Assembly: GCF_017355835.1 (NCBI RefSeq)
Contig: NZ_JAFEWF010000002.1
Coordinates: forward strand, 1 to 64,000
DNA length: 64,000 nucleotides
Direction: 5' to 3'
Source of the DNA: Desertivirga brevis
GTDB lineage: Bacteria > Bacteroidota > Bacteroidia > Sphingobacteriales > Sphingobacteriaceae
The notes under the pieces are model-generated. The model was not told where the DNA came from. It saw only the letters and a list, made by a program, of their open reading frames with translations, and searched no databases. The translations under genes and the position numbers were made by a program. Within the stretch, counting starts at the first letter, position 1; the number at the start of each line of letters is the position of its first letter. Shown piece by piece: positions 18,407 through 26,966 of this stretch.

Positions 18407-19036
18407 ATGCTAAAACAAATTTACCTTATCACAATTTTTTTAAGCACCTTAACCGGGCTGTACCACTATAGGCGATTTCCCTTATATCTTAAAGCTTTTG
18501 CCATACTTCTTGTCATAACTACAATTATTGAAATCATTGGCCATTTCACGAAGAACAATCTTTGGATGTTTAATCTCTTCGGGGTGGTAGAATTTTCGTT
18601 TATTCTTCTGATCTACAGGAGCCTCTTCATTTCATCAAAACTAAAAAAAGTATTACTTTCCTTTAGTATATTATCAACACTGGCATACTTAACCAACTGG
18701 CTATTTTTCCAGGGGCTCAACACGTTCAATAATTATAGCTTCGCCTTCTCCTGCGTTTTAGTAACTACTACAGTACTATTATACTATCATCAGTTACTAA
18801 ATGATAACAATCCCGAACCCCTGGTGCGTGTCCCTATGTTCTGGATAAGTACAGGGATATTGTTATTCTACTCCTGCAATATCTTCTTTATGGGATTGCT
18901 GAACTACATAATGCAGGTAAGTATGAACCTAGCAATACAACTATACACCATTATTCATATTTTAAATATAATTATGTACAGCTTATATAGTATTGGATTT
19001 ATATGCTCAGCGACATCTCGGAAATCACACTCGTAA
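18407..19036 (+). CDS. Multi-pass membrane protein of a two-component operon
   Basis: The 209-residue product is hydrophobic throughout with about six or seven membrane helices and short loops, and no recognisable catalytic motif. It overlaps the downstream histidine kinase gene by 34 bases and follows the unknown 124-residue protein by 9 bases. The kinase has only one membrane helix and no sensory domain, so this protein may be the sensing partner. That role is inferred from gene order. The C-terminus is short and polar (CSATSRKSHS). Confidence 0.75.
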   Translation: MLKQIYLITIFLSTLTGLYHYRRFPLYLKAFAILLVITTIIEIIGHFTKNNLWMFNLFGVVEFSFILLIYRSLFISSKLKKVLLSFSILSTLAYLTNWLFFQGLNTFNNYSFAFSCVLVTTTVLLYYHQLLNDNNPEPLVRVPMFWISTGILLFYSCNIFFMGLLNYIMQVSMNLAIQLYTIIHILNIIMYSLYSIGFICSATSRKSHS

Positions 19037-19782
19037 TTCTTGCAGGAACCTTCATTATGTTCCTGTTAGTATCAACTATTGTTTTCTTTGTGCTTTCCTA
19101 TCAGAAGAGGTACCTTAAGCATCAACATGAGATTAAGGAGATGGAACAAGCATTTAATCAGGAACTCCTTAAATCTGAATTGGAGATCAAGGATCAGACG
19201 ATGAATAATATCGCTGCCGAAATCCACGACCATATCGGCCAATTGCTCTCGGTGATCAAACTTAATCTTGCGTTAAATCCCGATCCAGAATTAAAGGAAA
19301 CAAAAGACCTCGTTGCTCAAGTAATAAAAGACGTGCGGAGCTTAGCTCATAGCATGCACTCGGATGCCATTGGTGGAAAATCGATAGCAGAACTTATATC
19401 TAACGAGGTAGATCGGTTAAAAAAAAGCACTCCTTTACTCTTCCATTACCAACAGCAAGGAGAGTCTCATACCTTTGATCCTCAAACAGAAATTTTCCTT
19501 TTCAGGATATTCCAAGAATGCGTAAATAATGTTTTAAAGCATGCTGACGCAAAAAATGTTTTTGTCGAATTGATTTATGGACTATCTTTATTAACTATTA
19601 GTATCAATGACGACGGAAAAGGCTTCGAAACTGAAACGCTAAAAGAGGGCCTTGGATTACGGAGTATTAACTATAGAGCAAAACTGATAGGGGCAAAACT
19701 AGATGTTACAAGCTCTACTGGATCGGGTACTAAAGTTAGATTAGAGATTCAAACCGACAAAAAAATTCTAAATGCCAATTAA
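19003..19782 (+). CDS. NarL-type sensor histidine kinase
   Basis: One membrane helix at residues 9-32 is followed by a coiled region and the HisKA_3-type dimerisation helix with phospho-acceptor His75 in EIHDHIGQLLSVIKLNL. The ATPase domain (about 160-255) shows an N box, FRIFQECVNNVLKHADA, a G1 box, DDGKGF, and a G2 box, GLGLRSI. There is no periplasmic domain, so it should take its signal from the membrane or a partner protein. It overlaps the upstream membrane protein gene by 34 bases and the downstream response regulator gene by 11 bases, which implies translational coupling and a direct partnership. Confidence 0.93.
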   Translation: MLSDISEITLVILAGTFIMFLLVSTIVFFVLSYQKRYLKHQHEIKEMEQAFNQELLKSELEIKDQTMNNIAAEIHDHIGQLLSVIKLNLALNPDPELKETKDLVAQVIKDVRSLAHSMHSDAIGGKSIAELISNEVDRLKKSTPLLFHYQQQGESHTFDPQTEIFLFRIFQECVNNVLKHADAKNVFVELIYGLSLLTISINDDGKGFETETLKEGLGLRSINYRAKLIGAKLDVTSSTGSGTKVRLEIQTDKKILNAN

Positions 19783-20413
19783 GGTTGCACTTGTAGATGA
19801 TCATAACCTGTTTAGAAGTGGGATCAAAAGCCTGATTAAACATTTTAAAGAATATGAGATAATCCTTGAAGCAAGTAATGGCGACGAGTTTATCAAAAAA
19901 ATAACATCGGGAGAAAAACCTGAAGTTTTGCTTCTTGATCTTAGTATGCCTGTAATGGATGGCGTCAGTACAGCTAAGTGGCTTCATACCTTCGAGCCAG
20001 GGATAAAGACTGTAATTTTGTCCATGGCTGAGGATGAAAAAACAGTTCTAACGCTATTAAAGCTTGGCATAAAGGGATATCTTTTGAAAGATAGTGAACC
20101 TGAAGAGTTTAAAGCTGCACTTGATACCGTTGCTGCTGGTAAATACTACTATCCTCAATTTGTCACCGAGCATATGATGAAACAGCTTCAGAAACCGGAA
20201 GCTGAAGTCGCCTCAACAAAAACGGAACTTAACCAACGCGAGCTGGAGTTCCTTAAATATATTGCCACCGAACTCACCTATAAAGAAATTGCAGACGAAA
20301 TGTCTGTAAGTGTGAGAACTATCGACAATTACCGTGACAGCTTATTCGAGAAATTACAGGTAAAAAGCCGAGTAGGGCTTGCTTTATACGCCGTAAAAAA
20401 CAATCTCGCGTAA
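19772..20413 (+). CDS. LuxR/NarL-family response regulator
   Basis: The receiver domain (1-125) has the acid pair Asp9-Asp10, phospho-acceptor Asp56 in LLLDLSMPVMDG and Lys106 in YLLKDSEP. A LuxR-type helix-turn-helix occupies about 145-210 (LNQRELEFLKYIATELTYKEIADEMSVSVRTIDNYRDSLFEKL). It is a DNA-binding transcription factor activated by the overlapping upstream kinase. The gene is the last of the 18023-20413 operon. A small hairpin TTGCTAA/TTAGCAA followed by TTTTG (20421-20443) may terminate transcription. Confidence 0.95.
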   Translation: MPIKVALVDDHNLFRSGIKSLIKHFKEYEIILEASNGDEFIKKITSGEKPEVLLLDLSMPVMDGVSTAKWLHTFEPGIKTVILSMAEDEKTVLTLLKLGIKGYLLKDSEPEEFKAALDTVAAGKYYYPQFVTEHMMKQLQKPEAEVASTKTELNQRELEFLKYIATELTYKEIADEMSVSVRTIDNYRDSLFEKLQVKSRVGLALYAVKNNLA

Positions 20414-20420
20414 TTGCATA

Positions 20421-20443
20421 TTGCTAATAAATTTAGCAATTTT
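20421..20443 (+). terminator. Weak terminator after the response regulator gene
   Basis: A 7-bp perfect stem, TTGCTAA (20421-20427) with TTAGCAA (20433-20439), is followed by TTTTG. The stem is AT-rich and the next gene starts at 20449, so termination may be partial. Confidence 0.4.
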
Positions 20444-20448
20444 GTTGA

Positions 20449-21519
20449 ATGCCATTTGAAGATAATAGTGACTATTTTAAGGGTAGGGGCGCACAGGTTA
20501 ATACCTATAACCGATTTTTAAAAAACAAATACATTACCGAGCATATTGAAGGGCTTGATGAACAGCTGTATGAGAACATCTCAACGCAACTGATTGAGGA
20601 AGACGCAAAAAGCATTGTTAGCATATCTAACAGTCCCGATCTTAACTTCAATTTTTCTATCAATCCTTACCAGGGATGTGAACATGGCTGCATTTACTGT
20701 TACGCTAGAAATTCCCATGAATACTACGGGTTCAGCGCAGGCCTGGATTTCGAGCGGAAGATCATTGTAAAGCGAAATGCCGCAAGCCTACTAGAAAAGT
20801 TTTTTAACAAACGTGGCTACGAACCCCAGCCTATCATGCTGTCTGGCAATACTGATTGTTACCAGCCCATAGAGCGCAAGCTTAAGATAACAAGGTCTCT
20901 CCTTGAAGTTTTTCTACAATACAAACACCCAGTTAGCATTATAAGTAAGAACAATTTGATTACCAGAGATATAGATCTGTTGAAAGAACTTGCCAAGCTT
21001 GATCTTGTTCATGTTACTGTTACTATAAATTCACTTAACGAAAGCCTTCGACAAAAAATGGAGCCGCGAACCGTTACCGGCAGAAGCAGGTTAATGGTAA
21101 TTAACAAGTTAGCCTCAGAAAATATTCCTGTAAGATTGATGATAGCTCCAATTGTGCCTGGTTTAAATAGCGATGAAATTCCAGCATTGATCAAGGCAGC
21201 AGCCGATGAAGGAATAAGAGAAGCCATATTTACTCTGGTAAGATTAAATGGAGCTATTGCCGAGATCTTTTCCGACTGGGTGCATAAGGCATATCCTGAC
21301 AGGGCAGAAAAAGTGTTAAATATGATTGCCAGTTGTCACGGTGGCACCTTAAATGACAGTCGATGGGGTAACAGAATGAAGGGTGATGGAAAGATTGCAG
21401 AGAGCATTCATCAGCTCTTCAAAATATCTACTATTAGATTCCTTCAAGGAAGAAGTATGCCCTCTTACAATCTTGAGTCGTTCACTCCGAAAGGAGGAAA
21501 ACAAATGGGCTTATTTTGA
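20449..21519 (+). CDS. Radical SAM protein (PA0069 family, SplB-like)
   Basis: The iron-sulfur cluster motif CxxxCxxC is Cys77, Cys81 and Cys84 in GCEHGCIYCYAR, in a TIM-barrel of the spore photoproduct lyase-related family often called PA0069. Other markers are FSINPYQGCEHGC, LSGNTDCYQPIE and the Arg-rich RTVTGRSRLMVI segment. The function of this family is not established. The start ATG at 20449 is 36 bases after the response regulator stop. The 3' end overlaps the convergent membrane protein gene by 9 bases (21511-21519). Confidence 0.9.
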   Translation: MPFEDNSDYFKGRGAQVNTYNRFLKNKYITEHIEGLDEQLYENISTQLIEEDAKSIVSISNSPDLNFNFSINPYQGCEHGCIYCYARNSHEYYGFSAGLDFERKIIVKRNAASLLEKFFNKRGYEPQPIMLSGNTDCYQPIERKLKITRSLLEVFLQYKHPVSIISKNNLITRDIDLLKELAKLDLVHVTVTINSLNESLRQKMEPRTVTGRSRLMVINKLASENIPVRLMIAPIVPGLNSDEIPALIKAAADEGIREAIFTLVRLNGAIAEIFSDWVHKAYPDRAEKVLNMIASCHGGTLNDSRWGNRMKGDGKIAESIHQLFKISTIRFLQGRSMPSYNLESFTPKGGKQMGLF

Positions 21520-22155
21520 GGCTTTATCCTCAAACTCTCCCAGATACTCTTCTAATTTGTCTATATAACTATTATAAGCTTTTACCCTTTTAATAATATA
21601 AAAGACAAGAATAAGGGTTCCCGCGGCCATAGATAGCAAAATATCTTTCCTGAAGATATCCCCAAAGTTACCATTGCCCAAAAACTGCGAGCTTGCTCTT
21701 CCAACAATAAAAATGCTGATAAAAACGGCAATAATAAATGCGAGTTCCTGTTTCAACGATCTTTTCAAAGCTTTAATCTTCTGTTCTAAGGTGGTTCGCA
21801 CATCATTATTCGAAACTTCGATATTGAATGCAGAATACTTGATCCAATAAAAAAACACCACGATCAAGCCTATTGCTAAAAAGGTAACGAGGGAAAGTAA
21901 GCCACTAAAAGTTAAGCGAAAAATTGTGCCCTCATCCCCCAAAAGGAAATGCAAAAAAGGACTTACAATAATATTAAGCAGAAGTCCAACCATTAAATAG
22001 GAAATTATTCCCCTGTATTTATTTTTAATGTGGCCTAGTGTAGTTGAAGTCTTTTGCTTCAACATTGTCTCTAATTGTTCCATAGACTGATTATTTAAGT
22101 TTATATTTTCTTCTGATTCTTTTTGCCACCTGGCTTTTAACTCATCTAATTCCAT
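21511..22155 (-). CDS. Membrane protein paired with an ECF sigma factor (putative anti-sigma partner)
   Basis: The 214-residue product has a charged N-terminal helix (MELDELKARWQKESEE), two membrane helices at about 48-75 and 80-105, and two more at about 137-155 and 170-190, ending in a charged tail. It has no zinc-binding HxxxCxxC anti-sigma motif. Its ATG is 2 bases after the stop of the sigma factor gene, so the two are certainly co-transcribed. This gene order usually means a negative regulator holding the sigma factor at the membrane; that is inference here. Confidence 0.75.
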   Translation of the reverse strand: MELDELKARWQKESEENINLNNQSMEQLETMLKQKTSTTLGHIKNKYRGIISYLMVGLLLNIIVSPFLHFLLGDEGTIFRLTFSGLLSLVTFLAIGLIVVFFYWIKYSAFNIEVSNNDVRTTLEQKIKALKRSLKQELAFIIAVFISIFIVGRASSQFLGNGNFGDIFRKDILLSMAAGTLILVFYIIKRVKAYNSYIDKLEEYLGEFEDKASK

Positions 22156-22157
22156 AA

Positions 22158-22640
22158 TCAGGGCTTAATTCTTTCCTTTAACTGTTTCTTAATACGGTTA
22201 ATCCTTACTCCTACGTTACTTTCTGAAATCCCTAGGATCTCAGCTATCTCCCTGTAACTCTTCTCATCGAGGTAAAGCATAAGCAATGCCTTATCAAATT
22301 GCCCCAAGGTTGCTATGGCTACCTGCAATTCATAATCAAACTGTATGTCAAGGCGATATGATTCTTTGGCGGGAATAGCGTCATGACTAAAATTTAAGGA
22401 TTCACGTGGAACATTGCGTTTTGATTTCCTTAACCTGGTAATAGCCATATTTAAACCAACCTTGTACATCCATGTACTGATCCTGGCTTCACCCTTGAAA
22501 TTTGGCCAGGCCTTCCACAGACTGAAAAGGATGTCCTGATATAAGTCTTCGGCATCGCGGCTATCAGAACAATACATCCGGCATACTTTCAGGATTATCC
22601 CCTGATGTTCCTTTATCGCCTTTAGAAATTCTTCTTTCAA
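22158..22640 (-). CDS. ECF RNA polymerase sigma factor (TTG start)
   Basis: A short sigma-70 family protein of 160 residues with region 2 (DAEDLYQDILFSLWKAWPNFKGEARISTWMYKVGLNMAI) and region 4 (LYLDEKSYREIAEILGISESNVGVRINRIKKQLKE). It would direct RNA polymerase to a dedicated set of promoters. The start is a TTG at 22638-22640: an in-frame TAA lies eleven codons upstream and no ATG or GTG lies between. The sigma factor at 34969 also starts with TTG. It is co-transcribed with the membrane protein downstream. The divergent neighbour is the thiamine pyrophosphokinase-like gene. Confidence 0.92.
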   Translation of the reverse strand: MKEEFLKAIKEHQGIILKVCRMYCSDSRDAEDLYQDILFSLWKAWPNFKGEARISTWMYKVGLNMAITRLRKSKRNVPRESLNFSHDAIPAKESYRLDIQFDYELQVAIATLGQFDKALLMLYLDEKSYREIAEILGISESNVGVRINRIKKQLKERIKP

Positions 22641-22735
22641 CTTATGTCGGTGTTTTAATTCTTTTCCTGGTTAGTCGCTGTCGATTTGCATTTCTTACAG
22701 CAAATTATAATTTTATCTGTTATAAAATACTTCTC

Positions 22736-22743
22736 TAAATTTG
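22736..22743 (+). promoter_or_regulatory. -7 element of a leaderless promoter
   Basis: TAAATTTG matches the TAnnTTTG consensus exactly and ends only four bases before the ATG at 22748, so the predicted start site is at or one base before the start codon. The -33 region is a T-rich TTTTA about 21 bases upstream and matches less well. Confidence 0.5.
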
Positions 22744-22747
22744 CCAT

Positions 22748-23314
22748 ATGTCGTCACACCATATCGTTCGGGATAAACAGGAACCCGCTCTATTGATCAT
22801 GAACCTCATTGAATTCAACTTCGAGCATTTGGGGCAGCTGTTGGAATGGAGCCCTACGGTTGTGGTAAATGAAGCGGAATACGAACACGTTGATTCTTTA
22901 GGAATTAAAGTTGATGCCATTGTTACTTCACAAGCTCATCCGGATCTTCAGGAAAGTACACTATTAATTCCCACTGAAGATAATCCATTACAAGATGCGC
23001 TTAAGTACCTGGTAGGCGAGCAGTACCCCTCAGTAAATATTGTCGACAGTACCTTCTGTGAAAAAGACTACATATTATATGTAGGAAGAATTAATCTTGT
23101 AGTACTAACACCAGCCCAGAGGATATTTCCGGTAAGTTCCGGATTTAGCAAGTGGAAAGCTGCCGGAGAAGAAATAACTATTCTTCACAATGTGGATAAT
23201 CTTCAGACATCTGGTCTCATAAAATTGTCTGATCGCAAATACAAGACAGAGAAAGACGGCTTTTACACATTGAAATTCGATCAGCCGTTTACATTTATAG
23301 GAGAAGCTTTTTAA
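22748..23314 (+). CDS. Thiamine pyrophosphokinase-like protein
   Basis: The sequence resembles Bacteroidota proteins annotated as thiamine pyrophosphokinase, which transfers pyrophosphate from ATP to thiamine: it begins MSSHHIVRDKQEPALLI, has a central LVVLTPAQRIFPVSSGFSKWKAAGEEI segment and ends with a small beta-barrel (GLIKLSDRKYKTEKDGFYTLKFD) like the thiamine-binding domain. The classical GDxDS metal-binding motif is absent; DAIVTSQAH occupies the comparable place. It is 188 residues long, shorter than typical. It may be a divergent enzyme or a related nucleotide-binding protein. The gene is followed 3 bases later by a GNAT acetyltransferase gene in the same direction. Confidence 0.6.
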   Translation: MSSHHIVRDKQEPALLIMNLIEFNFEHLGQLLEWSPTVVVNEAEYEHVDSLGIKVDAIVTSQAHPDLQESTLLIPTEDNPLQDALKYLVGEQYPSVNIVDSTFCEKDYILYVGRINLVVLTPAQRIFPVSSGFSKWKAAGEEITILHNVDNLQTSGLIKLSDRKYKTEKDGFYTLKFDQPFTFIGEAF

Positions 23315-23317
23315 AAA

Positions 23318-23806
23318 ATGGAAATTCGAATTGCAGATCAGAACGATCTTGAAACAGTACATCACCTGGCCAATGAAATTTGGCGCAGTGCCTATCGTGA
23401 TATTTTAAGCACTGATCAGATTGAGTTTATGCTTGCCGACATGTACTCTATAGTCTCTCTTGAGCAACAGGTACAACAGGGAGCAATATTCCTTTTAGCA
23501 GAAGAACGTGCGGTTGTAGTGGGTTTTGCCTCATTTACCCCAAACAGTTCTGCCTATAAAATTCATAAACTTTACATACATACCTCTCAGCAAGGAAAAG
23601 GCGTAGGATCAAAATTGCTAAACTTTATCGAAGCTCATGCAAAAGAAAATAATGCAAGCTTTCTTGATCTCAATGTAAACCGTAATAATCCTGCATTAAA
23701 CTTTTACAAGCGTATCGGCTTTGAGATTTTGGAAGAAGTAGACATTCCTTATCACCAATTTATTCTCAATGATTATGTTATGAGGAAGAAATTAGCAACA
23801 AGCTGA
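23318..23806 (+). CDS. GNAT-family N-acetyltransferase
   Basis: A 162-residue GNAT fold with the acetyl-CoA binding motif A at about 85-110 (KLYIHTSQQGKGVGSKLL, matching Q/RxxGxG/A) and motif B near 118-140 (LDLNVNRNNPALNFYKRIGF). The N-terminal IRIADQNDLETVHHLANEIW segment is usual for the family. The substrate cannot be told; many such proteins acetylate small amines or protein N-termini. It lies 3 bases after the preceding gene and is probably co-transcribed. It ends 4 bases from the convergent M28 peptidase gene without a visible terminator. Confidence 0.9.
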   Translation: MEIRIADQNDLETVHHLANEIWRSAYRDILSTDQIEFMLADMYSIVSLEQQVQQGAIFLLAEERAVVVGFASFTPNSSAYKIHKLYIHTSQQGKGVGSKLLNFIEAHAKENNASFLDLNVNRNNPALNFYKRIGFEILEEVDIPYHQFILNDYVMRKKLATS

Positions 23807-23810
23807 AGTA

Positions 23811-25109
23811 CTATTCTTTTAGCTTCTCTATTCTTTTCGGCGTGTCAGTTCCTGCAACAATACTTCTGGAACTGAGAGCAATCGCTTTTATCGTGGATGT
23901 GATATTGGCGATATCAAGAGTTGAAAGCTCATCGTTAACAGTGTGATAATACTTATCCTGATCGATCTGATCAGTGGAGATCGTATGAGCAGGCACACCT
24001 TGGGCCGCCAGAGTCGCATTATCACTTCTATAAAACAAATTCTGCTCAGGATAAGGATCGGGGTGGAACTTAAATTCAGTTCCCTCGAGGTTTTTTTGAA
24101 GGATCTGTCCGAAATCAGATTTCTCAAAGCCTGTTATAAAAGCAGCATTTTTTCCGAACTTCGATTCCTTCCCAATCATCTCGATGTTGAACATCGCAAC
24201 AACTGCATCCGGATCCTGTTGCTTCGAAAAGTATTGAGATCCAATTCCCCCTACTTCCTCAGCAGTAAAGGCAACGAAGATCAGCGTACGCTCGTTATTA
24301 TTCAACTGCTTATAATGCCTGGCCAGGCTAATAACAGCAGTAACACCAGACGCATCATCGTCTGCTCCATTAGCAATAGAATCGCCTTCAACCGCATCAA
24401 TAATTCCAAGGTGATCATAGTGCCCTGAAAAGATAACATACTCATTCGCCTTAGACTTTCCAGGTATCATTCCTGTCACATTGAAAAGAGGGGCTTTACT
24501 GATAGTATTGGTAAGATTAATGGAAAAAGACTGAACCACATCTTCATTCCCAAGAACAAATACCGCTTCAGTTGGCTGAAATTCCCCAACAACTCTTTCA
24601 TCCATGTAATGGTCGCGGAATCTTTTGAAGGCTGAGAATAACGATTCATCTACATAAACTAAGACGGGCTTATTTAACTGCATTATCTCTTTATACCTTG
24701 CAGTAAAAGATTGATTAGCCTTAATATAGTGAGTTTCCACATCCGATGATCTGTTCCAAATTAAGGAAGGCTTATCTGAGATATAGAATACATTCTGTTG
24801 TTCAACTGCTTTTCCATTAATGCTAACTTGATAAGGACCAGGTACAATCCTATTCATAGAAAAATCCTGCCGGTAACCGGAAAGGCCTGCAAGAGGTTTC
24901 AATCCAATCGTTTTGAATTCAGACTCTATAAAACTTGCTGCCTTATCTATTCCCGGTGTAAAAACACCCCGACCCTGCATATCGTCGGCAGAAAGCGTTT
25001 TAATAATACGCTCTACATCCTTTTCTTTTACAAGCTGCGCTTGCTTTTGAACCGCGCAAGAGCTAAGAATCGCCAGGCAGGCCAGGGCAGAAAGAAATTG
25101 TTTCATCAT
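23811..25109 (-). CDS. M28-family zinc aminopeptidase, lipoprotein
   Basis: The N-terminus is a lipoprotein signal (LACLAILSSC), placing the enzyme at the cell envelope. The M28 metal ligands are visible in order: SGHYDHLG, GADDDASGV, FVAFTAEEVGGIGS (Glu pair), EMIGK and a C-terminal HTISTDQIDQDKYYHTVND. A PA-like insert lies between about residues 130 and 215. It should release N-terminal amino acids from peptides outside the cytoplasm. At 432 residues it is within the normal range. The second Met may be the actual start. It is not linked to other peptidase genes. Confidence 0.93.
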   Translation of the reverse strand: MMKQFLSALACLAILSSCAVQKQAQLVKEKDVERIIKTLSADDMQGRGVFTPGIDKAASFIESEFKTIGLKPLAGLSGYRQDFSMNRIVPGPYQVSINGKAVEQQNVFYISDKPSLIWNRSSDVETHYIKANQSFTARYKEIMQLNKPVLVYVDESLFSAFKRFRDHYMDERVVGEFQPTEAVFVLGNEDVVQSFSINLTNTISKAPLFNVTGMIPGKSKANEYVIFSGHYDHLGIIDAVEGDSIANGADDDASGVTAVISLARHYKQLNNNERTLIFVAFTAEEVGGIGSQYFSKQQDPDAVVAMFNIEMIGKESKFGKNAAFITGFEKSDFGQILQKNLEGTEFKFHPDPYPEQNLFYRSDNATLAAQGVPAHTISTDQIDQDKYYHTVNDELSTLDIANITSTIKAIALSSRSIVAGTDTPKRIEKLKE

Positions 25110-25145
25110 ATGGATTGGAGAAGAATAATTAACAGCAAATGTATT

Positions 25146-26264
25146 TTAATCCCAGGAATAATTTTCAAGTTCACGTGCAGAACGCCCTCTTATTATCTTT
25201 TTCTGTTTATCGATTTCAGTCTCCACTTTGGTATCATGCACGCCGTCCACCACGGCAACATCCGCATCCTTATCTTTAAATGACCCGTAAACAGCTGAAT
25301 CTTCTACATTTTGTAAAGCTATATCGTACGGACCCTTATTGCTCATCAATTTAACAAAGACGGGAAGACATTCGAATAAAATAAATAACAATCCAATAAA
25401 AGTAATAGCCAGGTAAGTACCAAGGTCCCTGCTACCATCATTGTTAAAACTTAACTGGCCAAGAGCCCAGTTACGATCTGCAAAACCGGCCACATTAGCC
25501 AGGCTGTCGAGTTGTTTGCTGCTAAACATTCGTTCAGAAGCAATTCCTTCGAGCTCTTTTCTCCTGGTGATCAGCTCTTCCATTTTAGCCATTTCAGAGC
25601 GGACAATCTCCAATCGTGCCATCTTCTGACTCAAAACGGCTTCCTTTTGCTTTGCGTAAGTACCATAACCCATCTTACCGGAGGTCTGGTTCGTCTTATC
25701 TCCAAAGATCTCCTGATTTAATTGATAGCGGGAGCGATTAATATCATTCGTTAAAGAATCCCGCTCTGCCCGAAGATCAACTACTTTCCCCAACTCAGCC
25801 GAGTATTTTTTGGCGAAGGTGCTGTTTAGGGTGTCTAGCTTAGACCGCTGACCGCCGAGATAGCTCGTCTTTAACTTCTGACGTATCTCCTTGTCAAATA
25901 TCTTCAACTCTAAGGGGCGGGAAATCACTATCCCGATCATAATAGCCAGAAGGACACGAGGTGTTGCCTGAAGGATTTGCTTATTAGTGGAAGCATTCTT
26001 GCTTATGCTCGACACGATGTAGCGATCCATGTTAAAAATTGCCAGTCCCCATAATGCCCCAAACAGGATAGCGAAGAATACCGCTCCAGTACTTCCCGAG
26101 AAGACAAAGTACATGGCATAACCGCCTGATAAGGCTGCAAATAAAGCCGTGAAAAAGATCGTAGCGCCAATGCCTACGTATTTATTATGTTCTGTTGGAA
26201 ATCGTTTAAGTGTACCAATATGTGCGCCTGAACAAAACCAGAAAAAATCATTAATTTTCTTCAT
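25146..26264 (-). CDS. DUF4407-domain membrane protein
   Basis: The sequence begins with the characteristic DFFWFCSGAH and has membrane helices at about 30-52, 58-78, 102-118 and 280-302. Between the third and fourth is a long coiled-coil segment (about 125-245) that should lie outside the cytoplasm or form a stalk. The GALWGLAIFNMDRYIV motif is typical of DUF4407. The family has no established function. It is transcribed leftward, 36 bases upstream of the M28 gene; a joint transcript is possible. Confidence 0.9.
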   Translation of the reverse strand: MKKINDFFWFCSGAHIGTLKRFPTEHNKYVGIGATIFFTALFAALSGGYAMYFVFSGSTGAVFFAILFGALWGLAIFNMDRYIVSSISKNASTNKQILQATPRVLLAIMIGIVISRPLELKIFDKEIRQKLKTSYLGGQRSKLDTLNSTFAKKYSAELGKVVDLRAERDSLTNDINRSRYQLNQEIFGDKTNQTSGKMGYGTYAKQKEAVLSQKMARLEIVRSEMAKMEELITRRKELEGIASERMFSSKQLDSLANVAGFADRNWALGQLSFNNDGSRDLGTYLAITFIGLLFILFECLPVFVKLMSNKGPYDIALQNVEDSAVYGSFKDKDADVAVVDGVHDTKVETEIDKQKKIIRGRSARELENYSWD

Positions 26265-26378
26265 GAAAGCGTTGAGAATAAATATTTAATAAAACGACCA
26301 GCGGTACTACTTGTTACAAGTGAAAGTAAAATAAATTGTTTGCTGAGCCTGAAACCTTTATACATTTTGTATTAATCC

Positions 26379-26386
26379 TATATTTG
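26379..26386 (+). promoter_or_regulatory. -7 element upstream of the rhodanese gene
   Basis: TATATTTG is a perfect match to TAnnTTTG and lies 20 bases before the ATG. The -33 counterpart is CTTT, 20 bases upstream, which is weak. Confidence 0.45.
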
Positions 26387-26405
26387 AATTCCAAAATCCT
26401 TAACG

Positions 26406-26723
26406 ATGAAAGAAATTACAGTAGAAGAATTAAAGCAGAAAATAGATAACGGAGAAGATTTTCAATTGATCGACGTGCGCGAAACTTTTGAGTATGAAGT
26501 ATCAAATCTTGGAGGCGAAAATATTCCTTTAGCAGGGATTTTAATCGAATCTGATAAAATTGATACTGACAAACCTGTAATTGTTCAGTGTCGCAGTGGG
26601 AAGAGAAGTGCTGCAGCAATCATGCAACTGGAGCAGCAATTAGGTTACGACAACTTATACAACCTGGAAGGTGGAATCCTGGCCTGGAAAGATAAGTTTG
26701 ATCCAAACATGCCTGTTTACTAA
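26406..26723 (+). CDS. Rhodanese-like sulfurtransferase
   Basis: A single 105-residue rhodanese domain with active-site Cys62 in VQCRSGKRS and the conserved LIDVRETFEY and GGILAWK segments. Such proteins carry persulfide sulfur between enzymes; the partner is unknown. The gene shares one base with the following small membrane protein gene (TAATG), so the two are translationally coupled. No signal peptide is present, so it is cytoplasmic. Confidence 0.95.
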   Translation: MKEITVEELKQKIDNGEDFQLIDVRETFEYEVSNLGGENIPLAGILIESDKIDTDKPVIVQCRSGKRSAAAIMQLEQQLGYDNLYNLEGGILAWKDKFDPNMPVY

Positions 26724-26917
26724 TGACTGGAAAGATCATTTTAAACGTTGTTTATAACCTGGCAATCTTTGCTTTTGGCTTGTGTCTCGTCTGGGGAATT
26801 AAGCATACAAATTATCTAGTAGTAGCAACCTTTGCCGCTGCCATTGCTTTAATTGTTTACTTTAAGCTAAGACTGATTAAGCAAGTTAAAGAATACGCCA
26901 GATCTAAAAAGAAGTAA
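26723..26917 (+). CDS. Small two-helix membrane protein
   Basis: A 64-residue protein with two hydrophobic helices (about 6-24 and 30-48) and a basic C-terminal tail ending RSKKK, so both ends should be inside the cytoplasm. I recognise no named family. It overlaps the stop of the rhodanese gene by one base (TAATG) and is followed by a terminator, so it is the last gene of a two-gene unit. It may anchor or support the rhodanese; that is inference. Confidence 0.85.
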   Translation: MTGKIILNVVYNLAIFAFGLCLVWGIKHTNYLVVATFAAAIALIVYFKLRLIKQVKEYARSKKK

Positions 26918-26933
26918 TTGATCTGATGATCAT

Positions 26934-26966
26934 AAAGGGGCAATGCTAAAACGTTGCTCCTTTTTA
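26934..26966 (+). terminator. Terminator of the rhodanese unit
   Basis: AAAGGGGCAA (26934-26943) pairs with TTGCTCCTTT (26954-26963) with one G-U, followed by a T run. Confidence 0.8.
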
